This document shows, one piece after another, positions 1 through 9,135 of a stretch of 64,000 nucleotides of DNA; position 1 is the stretch's first letter, and each line of letters begins with the position of its first letter. The notes beneath the pieces were generated by a model, which saw only the letters and a program-made list of their open reading frames with translations, ran no database searches and was not told where the DNA came from. The stretch comes from Ulvibacter litoralis (GTDB lineage: Bacteria > Bacteroidota > Bacteroidia > Flavobacteriales > Flavobacteriaceae). The position numbers and the translations under genes are program-made. Location: the NCBI RefSeq assembly GCF_900102055.1, contig NZ_FNBA01000001.1, positions 893,085-957,084 of the forward strand, in the 5' to 3' direction.

Positions 1-1122
1 GATTACTGGTTTTTCTTCATCTGTAAGTTCTTTATTTTCAAAAGAATACACACTTTCATCTAATTTATTAGTGTCGAATATCTGAACATCTATATTTGTA
101 CCACTAGTATCATTTATAAATGTCATTCCGTTCTTTTGCGCAAGCTTCAATACCTTGTCTCTGTGTTTACTATTAGCTGGTTTGCTTAACAGCTCATACA
201 AAGCCATTTGACTAGAGTTTTTTGCTTCTGTAGGAAGTGCTTTTTTAGCAAATAACGTATTCATTACACTATGCATATTGGCACTAATAATGTGTATGGG
301 ACGTTCTAAAAGCCCTTGTTCTTCTAAGCTTTTCTTAATAGTTAACGCCCAACGCTCCCCATGGATGTGATGCCCCAAACGCTCTCTTAATACAGGACTA
401 AACGTGATAATACGTTTGTTATCCGCTACAATTTCTTCAATGGCACCTTTTCCTAAGTAATAAATAATACTTAAAAAACGATGTTCATTCTTGCTATCTG
501 CAAACGATGCATATACATCACTCACTTCTTCAAAAGTTCTTCCTAAAAAGTTAGCCGTATGCGTTAATGCAATTTCTTTTTCTTCTTTGGTAAGCTTTCC
601 TTTCTTTAAAACTGCATTCTCAAGCTTTTTCCAATCTCGTATCACACCGCCTTTATCGTCGATCATCACCTTTTTCATAATCTTGTGAGATTCGATATAT
701 AAGAAGGTTAGGTGGGTTAAAATATCATAGATTTCTGAACGTCCTCGCGTAATCTCAATGTTCATCTGCTCTTCATCTATTCGATAGCAGTTTCTACGTC
801 GTTTCGCAGGAATAATCGCTTCAAAATGTGAGTTTTTATACCCTTCATCACTGGTAAGATTGATAAAACGACACTCTTCAATTCCTACGGGAAGCCTATC
901 TATAACATACAACAACCCTTGCAATTCTACTTTTTCTTCAGCAATAGAACCGTAAATTTCGGGACGTAAAATCAATAAGGATTCTCGAAGTGTTTCACCC
1001 GATACTCCCATCGGTTTGTAAAACCCTCTGTTGTACAAATGGCGCATCGTAATGTACAAGCGCTCTATGGCTCCTGTACTCTCTTGTGCGCGTGTGCGTT
1101 TGTGTGATTTATGTTGACTCAT
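1..1122 (-). CDS. Conserved Bacteroidota protein, DUF6909-like, C-terminus beyond window
   Basis: The reading frame is open from an ATG at 1122 down to the window edge, giving 374 residues without a stop, so the C-terminus is missing. The protein starts MSQHKSHKRTRAQES and is rich in charged residues. I see no signal peptide or membrane segment. The text resembles a conserved Bacteroidota family that I remember as DUF6909; its function is unknown to me. It lies 21 bp after the GH3 stop in the same direction. A perfect -7 box (TATCTTTG on minus, 1135-1128) sits only 5 nt before the ATG, so it may also have its own promoter. The family name is less certain than the gene itself. Confidence 0.8.
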   Translation of the reverse strand, partial: MSQHKSHKRTRAQESTGAIERLYITMRHLYNRGFYKPMGVSGETLRESLLILRPEIYGSIAEEKVELQGLLYVIDRLPVGIEECRFINLTSDEGYKNSHFEAIIPAKRRRNCYRIDEEQMNIEITRGRSEIYDILTHLTFLYIESHKIMKKVMIDDKGGVIRDWKKLENAVLKKGKLTKEEKEIALTHTANFLGRTFEEVSDVYASFADSKNEHRFLSIIYYLGKGAIEEIVADNKRIITFSPVLRERLGHHIHGERWALTIKKSLEEQGLLERPIHIISANMHSVMNTLFAKKALPTEAKNSSQMALYELLSKPANSKHRDKVLKLAQKNGMTFINDTSGTNIDVQIFDTNKLDESVYSFENKELTDEEKPVI

Positions 1123-1143
1123 TGAAACAAAGATACTATTATT

Positions 1144-2640
1144 TTAATGTTGAATTTTAAGGAGTGCATCAGCAATCTTTCGATCGTTTGCCAATCGCGG
1201 AATCTTGTTCTGTCCCCCTAATTTTCCTTGTGACTTCATATAGGCCTGAAAACTATCTTTTACAAGGGGTTTTATTTTTAATTGCTGCAAAACTTTTCCT
1301 TCAATCAAGTCCTTGTAATAACTGTTTTGTTGTTGCATTAATACATCTAAAACATCTGTTACTTTCTGAAGATTTTCAGGAGCAGTTTCAAACTCTACCA
1401 ACCATTCGTGATGCGGTAATTCTCCTTGCTTCGGAAGAATTTGCGGTGCCACGGTAAATTCAGAAATAGAGAAATTAAACTGTTGCATCACCTCGTTCAT
1501 AGCCTGTTCTACCTCTTTCCCAATCACATGTTCTCCAAAGGCCGAAATAAAATGTTTTATTCTTCCTGAAACAATCACACGATACGGACTCGTAGACGTA
1601 AACTGAACAGTATCGCCAATATTATAACCCCAAAGTCCGGCGTTGGAAGAAATAATCATCACGTAGTTTACATCTTTCTCAACCTCACCAATGGTAAGGC
1701 GTTTCGCATCTGCATCAAAAAAAGTGGAGGCTTCTATAAATTCGTAAAAAATACCGCTGTTTAGCTGAAGCAGCATTCCTTTTTCATCTTGTTTGTCTTG
1801 AAACGCAAAAAAACCTTCACTCGCAGGATACAGCTCAATACTCGGAACTTTTCGTCCAATTAATGCTTCAAATTTTGCGCGATACGGTTCAAAATTAACA
1901 CCACCGTAAATAAACAGATTGAAATTTTTAAACAAGTCTCCCACGTCTTTTCCCGTGGAAGCACGCAACCGCTCAAAATACATCTGTACCCACGACGGAA
2001 TCCCACTAATCACGGTCATATCTTCGTTTTTAGTTTCTTCAACAATGGCATCTACTTTGGTTTCCCAATCGGCAATGCAATTGGTTTTCAAACTTGGCAA
2101 TCTATTTTTCTGAAGGTAACTAGGCACATAATGCGCTACAATCCCAGACAAGCGCCCTAACTGAATGCCGTTTTTTTCCACCATTTCTGGACTTCCTTGT
2201 AAAAAGATCATCTTTCCGTTTACAAAATCGGCTTTTCCCGTTTCATGAACGTAGCAAAGAATAGCGTTTCGAGCCGCTTGAATGTGCGAAGGCATCGACG
2301 CTTTGGTTAACGGAATGTACTTAGCTCCCGAAGTGGTTCCCGAAGTCTTGGCAAAATACAACGGTTTTCCTGGCCATAAAATATCTTCTTCACCTGCAAC
2401 CACACGATCTACATAGTTTCGTAAGGCTTCATAATCGCGCATAGGAACTTGCTTGGCAAAGTCGCTATACGAGTTGATGGTATCAAAACCGTGGTCCTTT
2501 CCGAAGTGCGTATTTTTAGCCTCCTTCAACAACGATTTAAACACTTTTTGTTGCGTCTCAACAGGGTTATTCGCCCATTTATTAATGCGACTTACAGCCG
2601 TTTTTGCGAAAATTTTAGCGCCAATAGATTTTAGTGACAT
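1144..2640 (-). CDS. GH3 family acyl-adenylate-forming enzyme-like protein
   Basis: This 498-residue protein matches the GH3 (auxin-responsive promoter) family of the ANL superfamily, whose plant members conjugate amino acids to carboxylic acids. The ATP-binding signature KTSGTTSGAKYIP lies at residues 98-110. Further GH3-like text follows, such as the YPASEGFFAFQ stretch. Length is normal for bacterial members. The bacterial substrate is unknown. It starts 6 bp after the M23 peptidase stop, so the two are probably co-transcribed. The plant hormone role should not be transferred. A link to envelope or lipid acyl chemistry is only a guess from the M23 neighbour. Confidence 0.88.
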   Translation of the reverse strand: MSLKSIGAKIFAKTAVSRINKWANNPVETQQKVFKSLLKEAKNTHFGKDHGFDTINSYSDFAKQVPMRDYEALRNYVDRVVAGEEDILWPGKPLYFAKTSGTTSGAKYIPLTKASMPSHIQAARNAILCYVHETGKADFVNGKMIFLQGSPEMVEKNGIQLGRLSGIVAHYVPSYLQKNRLPSLKTNCIADWETKVDAIVEETKNEDMTVISGIPSWVQMYFERLRASTGKDVGDLFKNFNLFIYGGVNFEPYRAKFEALIGRKVPSIELYPASEGFFAFQDKQDEKGMLLQLNSGIFYEFIEASTFFDADAKRLTIGEVEKDVNYVMIISSNAGLWGYNIGDTVQFTSTSPYRVIVSGRIKHFISAFGEHVIGKEVEQAMNEVMQQFNFSISEFTVAPQILPKQGELPHHEWLVEFETAPENLQKVTDVLDVLMQQQNSYYKDLIEGKVLQQLKIKPLVKDSFQAYMKSQGKLGGQNKIPRLANDRKIADALLKIQH

Positions 2641-2646
2641 AGGTAC

Positions 2647-3513
2647 TTAATCAAAATCGATGAAATTTGTTGGGTTTGTTGGGTATCCGTTGCTCCAAAG
2701 CTCAAAATGCAAGTGAGGACCAGTCGTAAATTCGCCAGTGCTTCCCACGGTCGCAATGACTTCCCCTTCCTTTACCAATTCTCCTTGTTCTTTATTCAAC
2801 GAAGCGTTGTGTTTATATACCGACAGTAAATTGTCTTTGTGTTCTAGAATCATCACATAGCCTGTATCTGCAGTCCATTCGGCAAAAATCACGGTTCCGT
2901 CCGCCGTGGCTTTTACAGGAGCATCCTTAATGGTTACCACATCTACTGCGAAATGCTTCTTTTTAGGGTCGTACCCTTCAGAAATGGTTCCTTTTACGGG
3001 AGCAAATAATACGTAACTTACTTCGGAAGCACCCGTAAGCGGATTGTATTTGTCTTCCTGAGCCACTTGCTCGCGAAGCAATGAATCTTCCTTTGAAGGC
3101 GTTAAGTTTACTTCTGAAACATCTATTTGCGCGGCTTTAATGATCGAATCTTTATTAAAATTAACCGTTTTAACGTCTCCTGTGAGCACTTTTCGAATTG
3201 AGGTAACATATTGGTCGTTTATATGAAGTGCGCGCTGTAGCGAGTCTGTTTTAAAGGTTAACTCGGTCGCTTTTTTCTTTAAAGACGTAGACGAATAACC
3301 AGGGATGTATTCTCGCAAGGGTGTAAAGGCTATTAAAAGCGTGGTAAAAGCAATCAGAAACACTGCAAAAAGACTGCTAAATACAAATACATTCAGTCGG
3401 TTTAATTTAAATGAAAACCGCTCTTCAAACGTGTCTTCATTTAAAACTACCAAACGGTACTTGTGCAGTAACTTCTTTCTTATCTTTTTAGATCGTTTCT
3501 CTTTTTTTTCCAT
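2647..3513 (-). CDS. M23 family (LytM-type) membrane-anchored metallopeptidase
   Basis: A peptidoglycan endopeptidase-type protein of 288 residues. It has a basic cytoplasmic N-terminus (1-40), one membrane segment (about 41-64), a linker or coiled region, and a LytM domain (about 165-280). The zinc site is intact: H187-x3-D191 and the HLH motif at 267-269, with a further His at 235. The domain should face the periplasm and either cleave or regulate cleavage of cell-wall cross-links. It is the first gene of a minus-strand run with GH3. A -7 box (TATATTTG on minus, 3540-3533) lies 20 nt upstream of the ATG. Confidence 0.92.
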   Translation of the reverse strand: MEKKEKRSKKIRKKLLHKYRLVVLNEDTFEERFSFKLNRLNVFVFSSLFAVFLIAFTTLLIAFTPLREYIPGYSSTSLKKKATELTFKTDSLQRALHINDQYVTSIRKVLTGDVKTVNFNKDSIIKAAQIDVSEVNLTPSKEDSLLREQVAQEDKYNPLTGASEVSYVLFAPVKGTISEGYDPKKKHFAVDVVTIKDAPVKATADGTVIFAEWTADTGYVMILEHKDNLLSVYKHNASLNKEQGELVKEGEVIATVGSTGEFTTGPHLHFELWSNGYPTNPTNFIDFD

Positions 3514-3532
3514 TTTACGTGGTTGCGGACTA

Positions 3533-3540
3533 CAAATATA
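3533..3540 (-). promoter_or_regulatory. -7 box of the M23-GH3 run
   Basis: The minus strand reads TATATTTG, a perfect match to the Bacteroidota -7 consensus TAnnTTTG, 20 nt upstream of the M23 peptidase start. I see no convincing -33 TTG at the expected distance. Confidence 0.5.
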
Positions 3541-3630
3541 AAATAAACTGTGTGCCTTAATGCTAAACTTACCTTGAAAACGTTCTATATTAGTATTTCT
3601 TATTACCTTTGTTTCCTAAATTTATTTAAA

Positions 3631-3819
3631 ATGAGCTTAGTAATTTTACCTTTAGTTATTGGTTGGCCTCAAATTGTTTTAATAGCGGTTGTTATTTTAT
3701 TATTATTTGGAGGTAGAAAAATACCAGAATTAATGCGCGGCTTAGGAAGCGGTATTAAAGAATTTAAAGACGCTTCAAAAGATGAAGACGCTGATAAAAA
3801 AATAGATGAAAAAAATTAA
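3631..3819 (+). CDS. tatA: Sec-independent translocase protein TatA/TatE
   Basis: A 62-residue pore-forming subunit of the twin-arginine translocation system. The chosen start gives [20 protein letters not shown]; a longer frame from 3550 would add an unsupported leader. The transmembrane helix (about 5-25) is followed by the family's [20 protein letters not shown] hinge and amphipathic helix (about 26-45) and an acidic/basic tail. TACCTTTG at 3604-3611 is a likely -7 box. tatC is not in the window, so the rest of the translocase is encoded elsewhere. The gene stands alone between the divergent M23 gene and the convergent DUF4837 gene. Confidence 0.93.
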   Translation: MSLVILPLVIGWPQIVLIAVVILLLFGGRKIPELMRGLGSGIKEFKDASKDEDADKKIDEKN

Positions 3820-3860
3820 TGTAGCTCTTATTTAACGAGCCTTCTTATTTTCTTCGGAAT

Positions 3861-3898
3861 AAAAAACCCTGCAGATCTACGGATTTGCAGGGTTTTTT
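3861..3898. terminator. Bidirectional intrinsic terminator between tatA and the DUF4837 gene
   Basis: Perfect 13-bp inverted repeat (3861-3873 with 3886-3898) with a 12-nt loop. The arms begin with six A and end with six T, so it has a U-tract in both directions. It lies between two convergent genes. Confidence 0.9.
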
Positions 3899-3918
3899 AG
3901 TTTACTGTTATTTTAGTC

Positions 3919-4896
3919 TTACTCTAATTTCGCCGTACGCAAAATAGATTCTAACTCAAACTGAAGGTCGCGCTTTTCTACTGAAGGTGCGTGCGTAAAT
4001 CCTTCTAAAATTAGATAACGGTTATGTGCTTCATCGCGGACTGCATAATTAACAAAAGGCCCTGCCATGTATTCGTTTTTCACTTCCCAAGTTCCTTTGG
4101 TTTCAAAGGCTGGTTTGCCGTCAATTTCAGTTGTAAATAAATACGGAGCATACGCCGCTTCGGTAACAAACTGCCCGTCGTCTTCCACAGGAAGGAATTT
4201 ACTTCCTATCGAATCTCTAATTTTGATAATATCGCCCACAACTTCTGTTGTATCGGTACGTATCATATCCATAGGCACTTGATAAATAAGAATATTGGTG
4301 CTTCCCGATTTCAAATCTTTCCGAATCCAATACGAATCGCTTGTTGCCTTCGCAATACGATATGCCGACGGAATTTTAAGCGTAACGCCCATGTCTTTTT
4401 GCAAAGAGTCTAATTTCATTAAGGAAACTCTTGTGCGGCGTTGTCGTTCAGAAATTTCAGAAGCGTGGTATGCTTTTATAATACGTTCTTGATTTGCTTC
4501 AAGTAATGCAATGATACCTTCTTCCGAAGTAGCGGTAATAAATGCAATGGTTTGCGGTTTAGAATACGCATCTTTTTTGATCGCTATCTTGTCTTCATCA
4601 CCAATGGTAACGTACAATGCAAGTCTGTATTTTCGTGCGAATCCTGTGTAGGTTTCTGGCGGCATCTGGTTCATAGAAAACAACGGCTCGTCTTGTGGCA
4701 GTCCGTCGGTTGGTGCTGCAAAGTACTTTCTAATTTCTTCTCCAACGCTTCCGTTCCATAAATCATTAGGCGTGACAACTTGAAGGGTATTAATATTTCC
4801 AAGTGATTTTGGAAGATAGGAAGTGTCTTTTTTCCCGCTTTCATTGCAGGATACTAGCATAAAAAGCGAAATTAAACAAAGGTATATTGGTTTCAT
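3919..4896 (-). CDS. DUF4837 family lipoprotein
   Basis: A 325-residue exported lipoprotein. The N-terminus MKPIYLCLISLFMLVSC is a lipoprotein signal peptide with the lipobox Cys at residue 17. The rest matches DUF4837, a Bacteroidota family of unknown function, including the SLGNINTLQVV start of the mature domain. It follows the LysM lytic transglycosylase with 19 bp between them, so they are probably one transcript. The shared operon suggests an envelope role. No catalytic motif is visible to me. Confidence 0.85.
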   Translation of the reverse strand: MKPIYLCLISLFMLVSCNESGKKDTSYLPKSLGNINTLQVVTPNDLWNGSVGEEIRKYFAAPTDGLPQDEPLFSMNQMPPETYTGFARKYRLALYVTIGDEDKIAIKKDAYSKPQTIAFITATSEEGIIALLEANQERIIKAYHASEISERQRRTRVSLMKLDSLQKDMGVTLKIPSAYRIAKATSDSYWIRKDLKSGSTNILIYQVPMDMIRTDTTEVVGDIIKIRDSIGSKFLPVEDDGQFVTEAAYAPYLFTTEIDGKPAFETKGTWEVKNEYMAGPFVNYAVRDEAHNRYLILEGFTHAPSVEKRDLQFELESILRTAKLE

Positions 4897-4915
4897 TGGT
4901 GTGGTTCTTTAAAAA

Positions 4916-6475
4916 CTAGCCTTTTAAAATTTTAAGCTTCGTTCCTGGTTTTAATTTAGTCCCACTAATATCGTTCCAATTTTTAATATTCTGAATGCTA
5001 ACTCCTGGAAATTTTTGTGAGATGCTCCAAAGTGAATCTCCGTTTTTCACGGTATACACTCTAGTATTCTCATCTGCAATAGGTTCTGGCTTCGGTTTTT
5101 TAGAAACTACTTTTCGTGGATGAATGGTAAGTCGTTGCCCTATTTTAAGATTATTACTTCGCAACCCATTCCATCGTTTTATTTGTGAAACCGTCACGCC
5201 ATGTCTGCTTGCAATTTTCCCTAAATAATCACCACTTCGCACTCTATATCGAATGCGATCCGACTCTACTAATAGTTCTGGTAAAGGTTGTTCTTTCTTA
5301 TTAAATTCAGTTTCAGCATAGGCATAGATTGCTTCTTCATTGGTAATAAACTTCCCAACGACGTCTACAGGCAATCGAAGCATGTATTTTTCCGAAGCAA
5401 CTACAGGAATAATTCCCAATTTATACGACGGATTTAAAAACTGAAGCTCTTCAAGGTCAATATCGGCAACCTCTGCAACTTGCTCCAACGAAATTCTTTT
5501 CTTTACTTGAATGGTATCTGTTGCAATGTAAGGTATTCTTGGACCGTTACTTTTAAAACCGTGCTCTTCGGCATATTCAAAAATATACATGGTTGCTAAA
5601 AAAGCAGGCACATACCCCGCTGTTTCACGTGGAAGATACGATCTAATATTCCAGTAATTGGTGCGTCCTCCAGAACGACGAATGGCTTTTGAAACATTTC
5701 CAGGACCCGAATTATAGGCAGCCAAGGCTAAATCCCAATCTTCCAAGCTTTCGTATAAACTTTTTAAATATTTACAAGCAGCTTCCGTGGCAAGTACAGG
5801 GTCTGAGCGATCGTCTACATACGAACTCACATCCAAGTTAAACATTTTACCTGTAGCATACATAAATTGCCACAATCCAGTAGCTCCTACTCTTGAGGTC
5901 GCTCTCGGATTAAGTGCAGATTCAACAATAGCAAGGTATTTCATCTCTAACGGCAATCCGTGTTTGTCTAATTCTTGCTCGAACATCGGAAAGTAATAAT
6001 CGCTCAACGCCATTAAATCTGCCATAGATCGTCTGCGATTTTTCAAATAGCCTTTAATTACACTCTCTAGCGATGGATTATATTCTACGTTAAAAGGCGT
6101 GCGCGCATTTAAAGCTTCCAAGCGTTCTTTTAAAAGTTCAGTAGGAAGTTCTTCATAGTCGACAGGCGTATAATCTTGGTTAGAAACCGCGCCATACACT
6201 TCTTCAAAAAGCTCTAAACTGTATAATTTTTGCAACCAAATGCTATCGTGTTTACGCGCCATGGCCATGTCTTCTAATGCAAAAACAGCGGTGTCCTTGA
6301 TTTTAGTCGCAACAACAGTTTTTGGAAGGTCATTCGAAATTGCCTGAACCTTAATAGAATCAACAATTTGAATGTGTTTTTTCTGAAGGGAATCAACAGG
6401 TTTAATAACTTCTTCTTGTGCAACACAAAGTCCTGCCCCTAAAAAGAAAACAATAAATAAGTTCTTTAAATTCAT
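4916..6475 (-). CDS. Membrane-bound lytic murein transglycosylase D-like, with two LysM domains
   Basis: A peptidoglycan-cleaving enzyme of 519 residues from the start chosen at 6475. That start gives a signal peptide (MNLKNLFIVFFLGAGLCVAQ); an upstream ATG at 6541 would place 22 residues before it and is less likely. The SLT domain (about 170-330) has the catalytic Glu at about 185 in YLAIVESALNPRATS and the GATGLWQFM motif. Two LysM domains follow (about 410-455 and 472-519), which bind glycan chains. It is upstream of the DUF4837 lipoprotein. It is MltD-like in architecture; the exact orthologue name is not assured. Confidence 0.92.
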   Translation of the reverse strand: MNLKNLFIVFFLGAGLCVAQEEVIKPVDSLQKKHIQIVDSIKVQAISNDLPKTVVATKIKDTAVFALEDMAMARKHDSIWLQKLYSLELFEEVYGAVSNQDYTPVDYEELPTELLKERLEALNARTPFNVEYNPSLESVIKGYLKNRRRSMADLMALSDYYFPMFEQELDKHGLPLEMKYLAIVESALNPRATSRVGATGLWQFMYATGKMFNLDVSSYVDDRSDPVLATEAACKYLKSLYESLEDWDLALAAYNSGPGNVSKAIRRSGGRTNYWNIRSYLPRETAGYVPAFLATMYIFEYAEEHGFKSNGPRIPYIATDTIQVKKRISLEQVAEVADIDLEELQFLNPSYKLGIIPVVASEKYMLRLPVDVVGKFITNEEAIYAYAETEFNKKEQPLPELLVESDRIRYRVRSGDYLGKIASRHGVTVSQIKRWNGLRSNNLKIGQRLTIHPRKVVSKKPKPEPIADENTRVYTVKNGDSLWSISQKFPGVSIQNIKNWNDISGTKLKPGTKLKILKG

Positions 6476-6587
6476 AGTATGAAGAACGGAGCTACGCCCG
6501 TAAAATTTTGCTAAAAATAATGAAATAGCTTGTAAAATCAATAATTTAACAAAACTACTTGATAATCAAGTGAATAAAACGAAGTTT

Positions 6588-7775
6588 CTAGTCTAAAATA
6601 GCTTGAATCCCAGGAAGTGTTTTTCCTTCTAACATTTCAAGCATCGCGCCACCACCTGTTGAAACGTAGCTTACTTTTTTGCTAAAACCAAATTGTTTCA
6701 CAGCAGCCACAGAATCGCCTCCACCTACTAATGAAAACGCCCCGTTGGCTGTAGCATCAGCAATTGCATTCCCTAAGGCAATGGTTCCAGATGCAAAGGC
6801 TTCCATTTCGAAAACACCTACAGGACCGTTCCACAAGATTGTTTTAGATTCGGAAACTACTTCTGCAAATATTTTATTGGTCTTAGGTCCAGCGTCTAAG
6901 CCCATCCAACCGTCTGATATGGTGTCTATTGACTCCACCATTGTATTGGCTTCTGCTGAAAAACTATCGGCTACAATCGCATCGACAGGTAAATGAACGT
7001 GAACATTTTTCTCTTTGGCAAGTTTCAGAATATCTAATGCCAATTCTTGTTTGTCTTCTTCAACCAAAGAGCTTCCAATTGCACCTCCTTGTGCCTTCAC
7101 AAAGGTAAATGCCATTCCGCCGCCAATAATAAGGTGGTCTATTTTATCTAAAATATTTTCAATAATCGTTATTTTTGAAGACACTTTTGCACCACCAATA
7201 ATCGCGGTAACAGGCTTCACACTTGAATTTAGCACTTTGTTAATGCTTTCTATTTCTGAAGCCAATAACAATCCAAAACACTTATTTTCTGGAAAAAATT
7301 GAGCAATTACAGCCGTAGATGCGTGTGCTCTATGCGCGGTACCGAAGGCATCATTTACATAGATATCTCCAAGTTTAGAAAGTTTTTCAGCAAAATCTTT
7401 ATCGCCTGCAGTTTCTTCTGGATAATACCGAAGATTTTCTAACAAAATAATTTCTCCAGGCTTACAGTTTTCCACCCCATTTTCAGCAATCGACCCTATA
7501 CAATCGTCTACAAACCGAACGTTTACACCTAATATATCACTTGTTTTATCCACAATATGACGCAATGAAAATTCACTTTCTTTATTCTTAGGACGCCCTA
7601 AATGAGACATCAAAATACATGAGCCTCCATCTTCAAGAATCTTAATGATAGTAGGCTTTGCAGCTTCAATTCTGCTCGCATCAGTTACTTCAAATTGATC
7701 GTTCAATGGAACATTAAAATCAACACGAATGAGTGCTTTTTTATCCTTAAAATTAAAGTCGTTTACTGTTTTCAT
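6588..7775 (-). CDS. pgk: Phosphoglycerate kinase
   Basis: A glycolytic enzyme that moves the phosphate of 1,3-bisphosphoglycerate to ADP. It has 395 residues, normal for the family. Visible hallmarks are the N-terminal RVDFNVPL motif, SHLGRPK, LLLASEIESINKVL, IIGGAKVSSKI, and the C-terminal nucleotide-binding GGGDSVAA and STGGGAMLE stretches. It is divergent from holB. The minus-strand -7 box TATATTTG (7801-7794) lies 18 nt upstream of the ATG. The product should be cytosolic. Confidence 0.98.
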   Translation of the reverse strand: MKTVNDFNFKDKKALIRVDFNVPLNDQFEVTDASRIEAAKPTIIKILEDGGSCILMSHLGRPKNKESEFSLRHIVDKTSDILGVNVRFVDDCIGSIAENGVENCKPGEIILLENLRYYPEETAGDKDFAEKLSKLGDIYVNDAFGTAHRAHASTAVIAQFFPENKCFGLLLASEIESINKVLNSSVKPVTAIIGGAKVSSKITIIENILDKIDHLIIGGGMAFTFVKAQGGAIGSSLVEEDKQELALDILKLAKEKNVHVHLPVDAIVADSFSAEANTMVESIDTISDGWMGLDAGPKTNKIFAEVVSESKTILWNGPVGVFEMEAFASGTIALGNAIADATANGAFSLVGGGDSVAAVKQFGFSKKVSYVSTGGGAMLEMLEGKTLPGIQAILD

Positions 7776-7793
7776 AGAAGTGGTTTTGAGCTA

Positions 7794-7821
7794 CAAATAT
7801 AGGTTTTTTTTAGACCACAAA
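7794..7821 (-). promoter_or_regulatory. pgk promoter
   Basis: On the minus strand a TTTG (7821-7818) is followed after 16 nt by TATATTTG (7801-7794), a perfect -7 box. The spacer is a little shorter than the usual 17-23 nt, so the -33 assignment is tentative. Confidence 0.5.
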
Positions 7822-7837
7822 TTACGTAGTTTTGTGT

Positions 7838-8992
7838 ATGGATTTTTCGGAAGTATTAGGTCAAAAACATTTGAAAGCACATCTCTTAAAAAGCGTGGAA
7901 AACGGAAGGATTCCGCATGCGCAGCTATTTGTTGGTGCTACGGGAAGTGGTTTATTACCTATGGCTATCGCTTATGCCAGTGCTATTTTGTGTAGCACGC
8001 ACGAAAAAGATTCGCAAGCCTACCATAATTGTGTGCAAAAAACGGCCAAGCTAACACATCCAGATTTACATTTTATTTATCCTGTAAATACCAACGACTC
8101 TGTTAAAAAGAATGCGGTTTCAGCAAATTTCACGGAAGAATGGCGAAATTTCGTAAATCAAAATCCGTACGCATCTTTATTCGATTGGTTGCAATCCTTA
8201 GGTATTGAAAACAAACAAGGGAATATTAGTGTAAACGAAGCTCAAGATCTTTTAAAAACGCTAGCGTTAAAATCGTACGAAGGGGGTTATAAGATTATGA
8301 TCATTTGGATGGCCGATAAAATGAACGTTGAATGTTCAAACAAAATCCTGAAAATTGTTGAAGAGCCACCAAAAAACACCTTGTTGTTATTGTTAACTGA
8401 AAACGAAGAACACATATTAACAACCATCACTTCAAGATGTCAAAAACTACAATTTCCATTGCTTTCGGAAGAGGACATTGCAACGCAATTACAAAACAAA
8501 AAGGGCGTTGCCGAAACCACCGCTAAAAAAATAAGTAGACAAGCTACAGGCGATTTTAATAAAGCGCTCCACATTTTAGAAAACGATAGTGACGACCTTA
8601 TTTTTGAAGAATGGTTTGTGTCTTGGGTACGAACTGCATTTCGCGCCAAAGGAAATAAAAAAGCCATTAATGAACTTTTAACTTGGAGTGAAAATATTGC
8701 GGGGAAAGGACGCGAAACTCAGAAAAAATTCCTCTCCTATTGTATGGAAGTTTTTAGACAAGCGCTTTTAAAAAATTACAAAGCCGATTCTCTTATTTTC
8801 TTTGAAGCAAACGATTCAAAATTCTCTTTAGAAAAATTTGCACCGTTTATACATCAAAATAATATTTTTGAAATTACAAAAGCATTAGAAGAAGCATCCT
8901 ATCACATCGAGAGAAATGGAAATGGTAAAATTATTCTTACCGATCTTTCCATTCAGTTAACACGACTGATTCACAAAAAAGAGCTTGTATAG
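7838..8992 (+). CDS. holB: DNA polymerase III delta-prime subunit
   Basis: A clamp-loader subunit of 384 residues. The N-terminal AAA+ region begins MDFSEVLGQKHLKAHLLKSV and has a degenerate P-loop (GATGSGLLPMA, no GK[ST]), as expected for a subunit that need not hydrolyse ATP. The SRC-type motif appears in TTITSRCQKLQFP, followed by a helical C-terminal domain. The ATG at 7838 is preferred over a TTG two codons upstream because MDFSEVLGQ is the conserved start. A TAGTTTTG box (7827-7834) ends only 3 nt before this ATG. Confidence 0.92.
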   Translation: MDFSEVLGQKHLKAHLLKSVENGRIPHAQLFVGATGSGLLPMAIAYASAILCSTHEKDSQAYHNCVQKTAKLTHPDLHFIYPVNTNDSVKKNAVSANFTEEWRNFVNQNPYASLFDWLQSLGIENKQGNISVNEAQDLLKTLALKSYEGGYKIMIIWMADKMNVECSNKILKIVEEPPKNTLLLLLTENEEHILTTITSRCQKLQFPLLSEEDIATQLQNKKGVAETTAKKISRQATGDFNKALHILENDSDDLIFEEWFVSWVRTAFRAKGNKKAINELLTWSENIAGKGRETQKKFLSYCMEVFRQALLKNYKADSLIFFEANDSKFSLEKFAPFIHQNNIFEITKALEEASYHIERNGNGKIILTDLSIQLTRLIHKKELV

Positions 8993-9135
8993 GTTTTTCT
9001 TATCATGTTCTTCTATTTTATAAACACTTTTTATAAAAAACAACCTTAAAATAAGGGGTTTTAAGCGGTTTTCTAAAATTTCCCACCCAAACACCTGTCT
9101 TTTTAATTTTCATTTCTGAAAAGAGCTACATTTGG

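Noticed and set aside
6475-6541. Upstream start for the lytic transglycosylase
   Set aside because: It would place 22 residues before a clean signal peptide.
8993-9135. Terminator after holB
   Set aside because: Only a weak AACCTTAAAATAAGG-type hairpin without a clear U-tract; not strong enough to report.
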